Of a DNA stretch of 64,000 bases, positions 63,154 through 64,000 are shown piece by piece. The DNA is from Arthrobacter sp. HY1533 (lineage in GTDB: Bacteria > Actinomycetota > Actinomycetes > Actinomycetales > Micrococcaceae), in contig NZ_JANKZF010000013.1 of assembly GCF_027568515.1 (NCBI RefSeq), forward strand, positions 124,001-188,000. Reading direction: 5' to 3'. The translations under genes and the position numbers were made by a program. Numbering within the stretch: position 1 is the stretch's first letter; every line of letters starts with the position of its first letter. The notes beneath the pieces were generated by a model. It was not told the origin of the DNA. It made no database searches and saw only the letters and a program-made list of their open reading frames with translations.

Positions 63154-63612
63154 ATGACCTCAACCACCAGCGCGGGCCGCGGCGCCCTGCTCATCCTCAA
63201 CGGCCCCAACCTGAACCTCCTGGGCACGCGCGAACCTGCCATTTACGGCTCGGCCAGCCTGTCCGACGTCGAACGCCTCACCACCGCAGCTGCCGAGGCT
63301 GCCGGCTTCAGTGCCAGCTGCCTGCAGTCAAACCATGAGGGCGCCCTGCTGGACGCAATCCACGCCGCGCGCGGCACGGCAGTGGGGATCATCATCAACG
63401 CCGGAGCCTACACGCACACCTCGGTGGCGCTGCGCGACGCTCTGGTGGCCGCGGAGCTGCCGGCCGTGGAGGTCCACATTTCCAATGTGCACCAGCGTGA
63501 GGAATTCCGGCACCACTCGTACCTGTCGGCCGTCTGCAACGCGGTCATTGTTGGCGCGGGCATTCACGGCTACGAACTTGCCGTGAACTACCTGGACAAG
63601 GTGCTGCCCTAG
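63154..63612 (+). CDS. aroQ: Type II 3-dehydroquinate dehydratase
   Basis: Third step of the shikimate pathway, dehydrating 3-dehydroquinate. The 152-residue protein has the type II signature [17 protein letters not shown] (catalytic Tyr31 in its end), [13 protein letters not shown] and [17 protein letters not shown]. Length fits. It overlaps the end of the protease gene on the other strand by 4 bases. It is not linked to the DAHP synthase gene. Confidence 0.95.
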   Translation: MTSTTSAGRGALLILNGPNLNLLGTREPAIYGSASLSDVERLTTAAAEAAGFSASCLQSNHEGALLDAIHAARGTAVGIIINAGAYTHTSVALRDALVAAELPAVEVHISNVHQREEFRHHSYLSAVCNAVIVGAGIHGYELAVNYLDKVLP

Positions 63613-64000
63613 CCCACCTTGCAGGTGCCCGAACCGACCGCGCTGTTGAGCATGGGCGCGGCGGAAATGACGGGCCCAGCCTCCTCCATGGTCAGCGCGA
63701 AGCCAACGTTGTCGGTGGAGGTTGCCTTGGCAAAGACGACGCCCACGACACGCCCTGCGGCATCCAACAGCGGGCCACCCGAGTTGCCGGACTGCACATT
63801 GCCGGCCAGCTGGTAAACCTGCAGCAGCGACTTGTTGCCGCCGGTGATGTCCGGGACCATCATGGGCCCGGAAGACAGCACCGTTGCCGGCCGCAGCTGC
63901 AGCGGGCCGCCAAGCGGGTACCCGGCAAAGGCCGTGGCGGTGTTGGCCGGAACCGTCCCGGAGGTGGGCAGCGGCGCGGCATTGAGCGCGTCCACGGCCA
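63609..64000 (-). CDS. Trypsin-like serine protease (MarP-like), partial
   Basis: The window contains the C-terminal 129 residues or so; the frame is open to the right edge and the true start lies outside. Visible are the serine motif [17 protein letters not shown] and the following VVGVVFAKA strand, typical of trypsin-like and MarP/DegP-type proteases. In mycobacteria MarP is an integral membrane protease with four membrane helices at the N-terminus, which would be located beyond the window. Two cysteines near the end, one in GTCKVG, suggest an extracytoplasmic disulfide. The catalytic His and Asp are outside the window. Confidence 0.85.
   Translation of the reverse strand, partial: AVDALNAAPLPTSGTVPANTATAFAGYPLGGPLQLRPATVLSSGPMMVPDITGGNKSLLQVYQLAGNVQSGNSGGPLLDAAGRVVGVVFAKATSTDNVGFALTMEEAGPVISAAPMLNSAVGSGTCKVG

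Overview
The window looks like a chromosomal segment of a high-GC actinobacterium, most likely an Arthrobacter-type member of the Micrococcaceae. Support: strong GC bias at third codon positions, frequent GTG/TTG starts, a Rex/glutaredoxin/HAD-IB/bS22/HTH block, the actinobacterial CpaE-TadABC-DUF4244-TadE-helicase secretion neighbourhood, a LAXTG-type cell-wall anchor, and dispersed copies of the intergenic repeat that translates as VVEPVET. No rRNA, tRNA, CRISPR array, insertion sequence or phage gene was found. Gene names come from recognising motifs by eye, not from a database search.

Layout. 1-2 kb: a cytochrome c maturation cluster (phosphatase, TlpA lipoprotein, CcdA) running off the left edge. 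2-4.4 kb: YceI and two related proline-rich membrane proteins. 4.4-7 kb: rex, a glutaredoxin-like gene, a HAD-IB phosphatase, a 32-residue bS22-type ribosomal protein and an excisionase-like HTH gene. 7-8.5 kb: DAHP synthase behind an aromatic-rich leader peptide and hairpins, a well-formed attenuator. 8.5-9.5 kb: a CE7 esterase. 9.7-25.4 kb: a complete L-rhamnoside locus. The catabolic genes (isomerase, fused aldolase/dehydrogenase, kinase) run left. An ABC importer with a permease-ATPase fusion, a GH78 rhamnosidase, a GH3 hydrolase and a LacI regulator run right. Three similar operators sit at the three promoter regions.

25.5-36 kb: glutamate dehydrogenase, an ArsR regulator, an AcuC-type deacetylase, a KtrAB-like potassium system, an alkyltransferase/ECF sigma/alkyltransferase operon, proC, a sugar isomerase and a Ppx/GppA phosphatase. 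36-43 kb: a large secreted, wall-anchored GH20 hexosaminidase and topoisomerase I. 43-54 kb: a methyltransferase, TrhO, a GNAT protein, a DUF1998 helicase and the Tad-like operon. 54-64 kb: a family A polymerase-like gene, a frameshifted amidohydrolase, NUDIX and endonuclease III genes, an alanine-rich membrane protein, acetyl-CoA synthetase, AroQ, and the C-terminal part of a MarP-like protease cut by the right edge.

How it works together: the rhamnose locus should import rhamnosides intact, cleave them in the cytoplasm and channel rhamnose to DHAP and lactate, under one LacI repressor. The most unusual regulatory feature is the DAHP synthase attenuator. The most unusual gene arrangement is an ECF sigma gene between two O6-alkylguanine transferase genes. 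Dispersed repeats occur in at least five copies, one of them in frame inside the rhamnulose aldolase gene.
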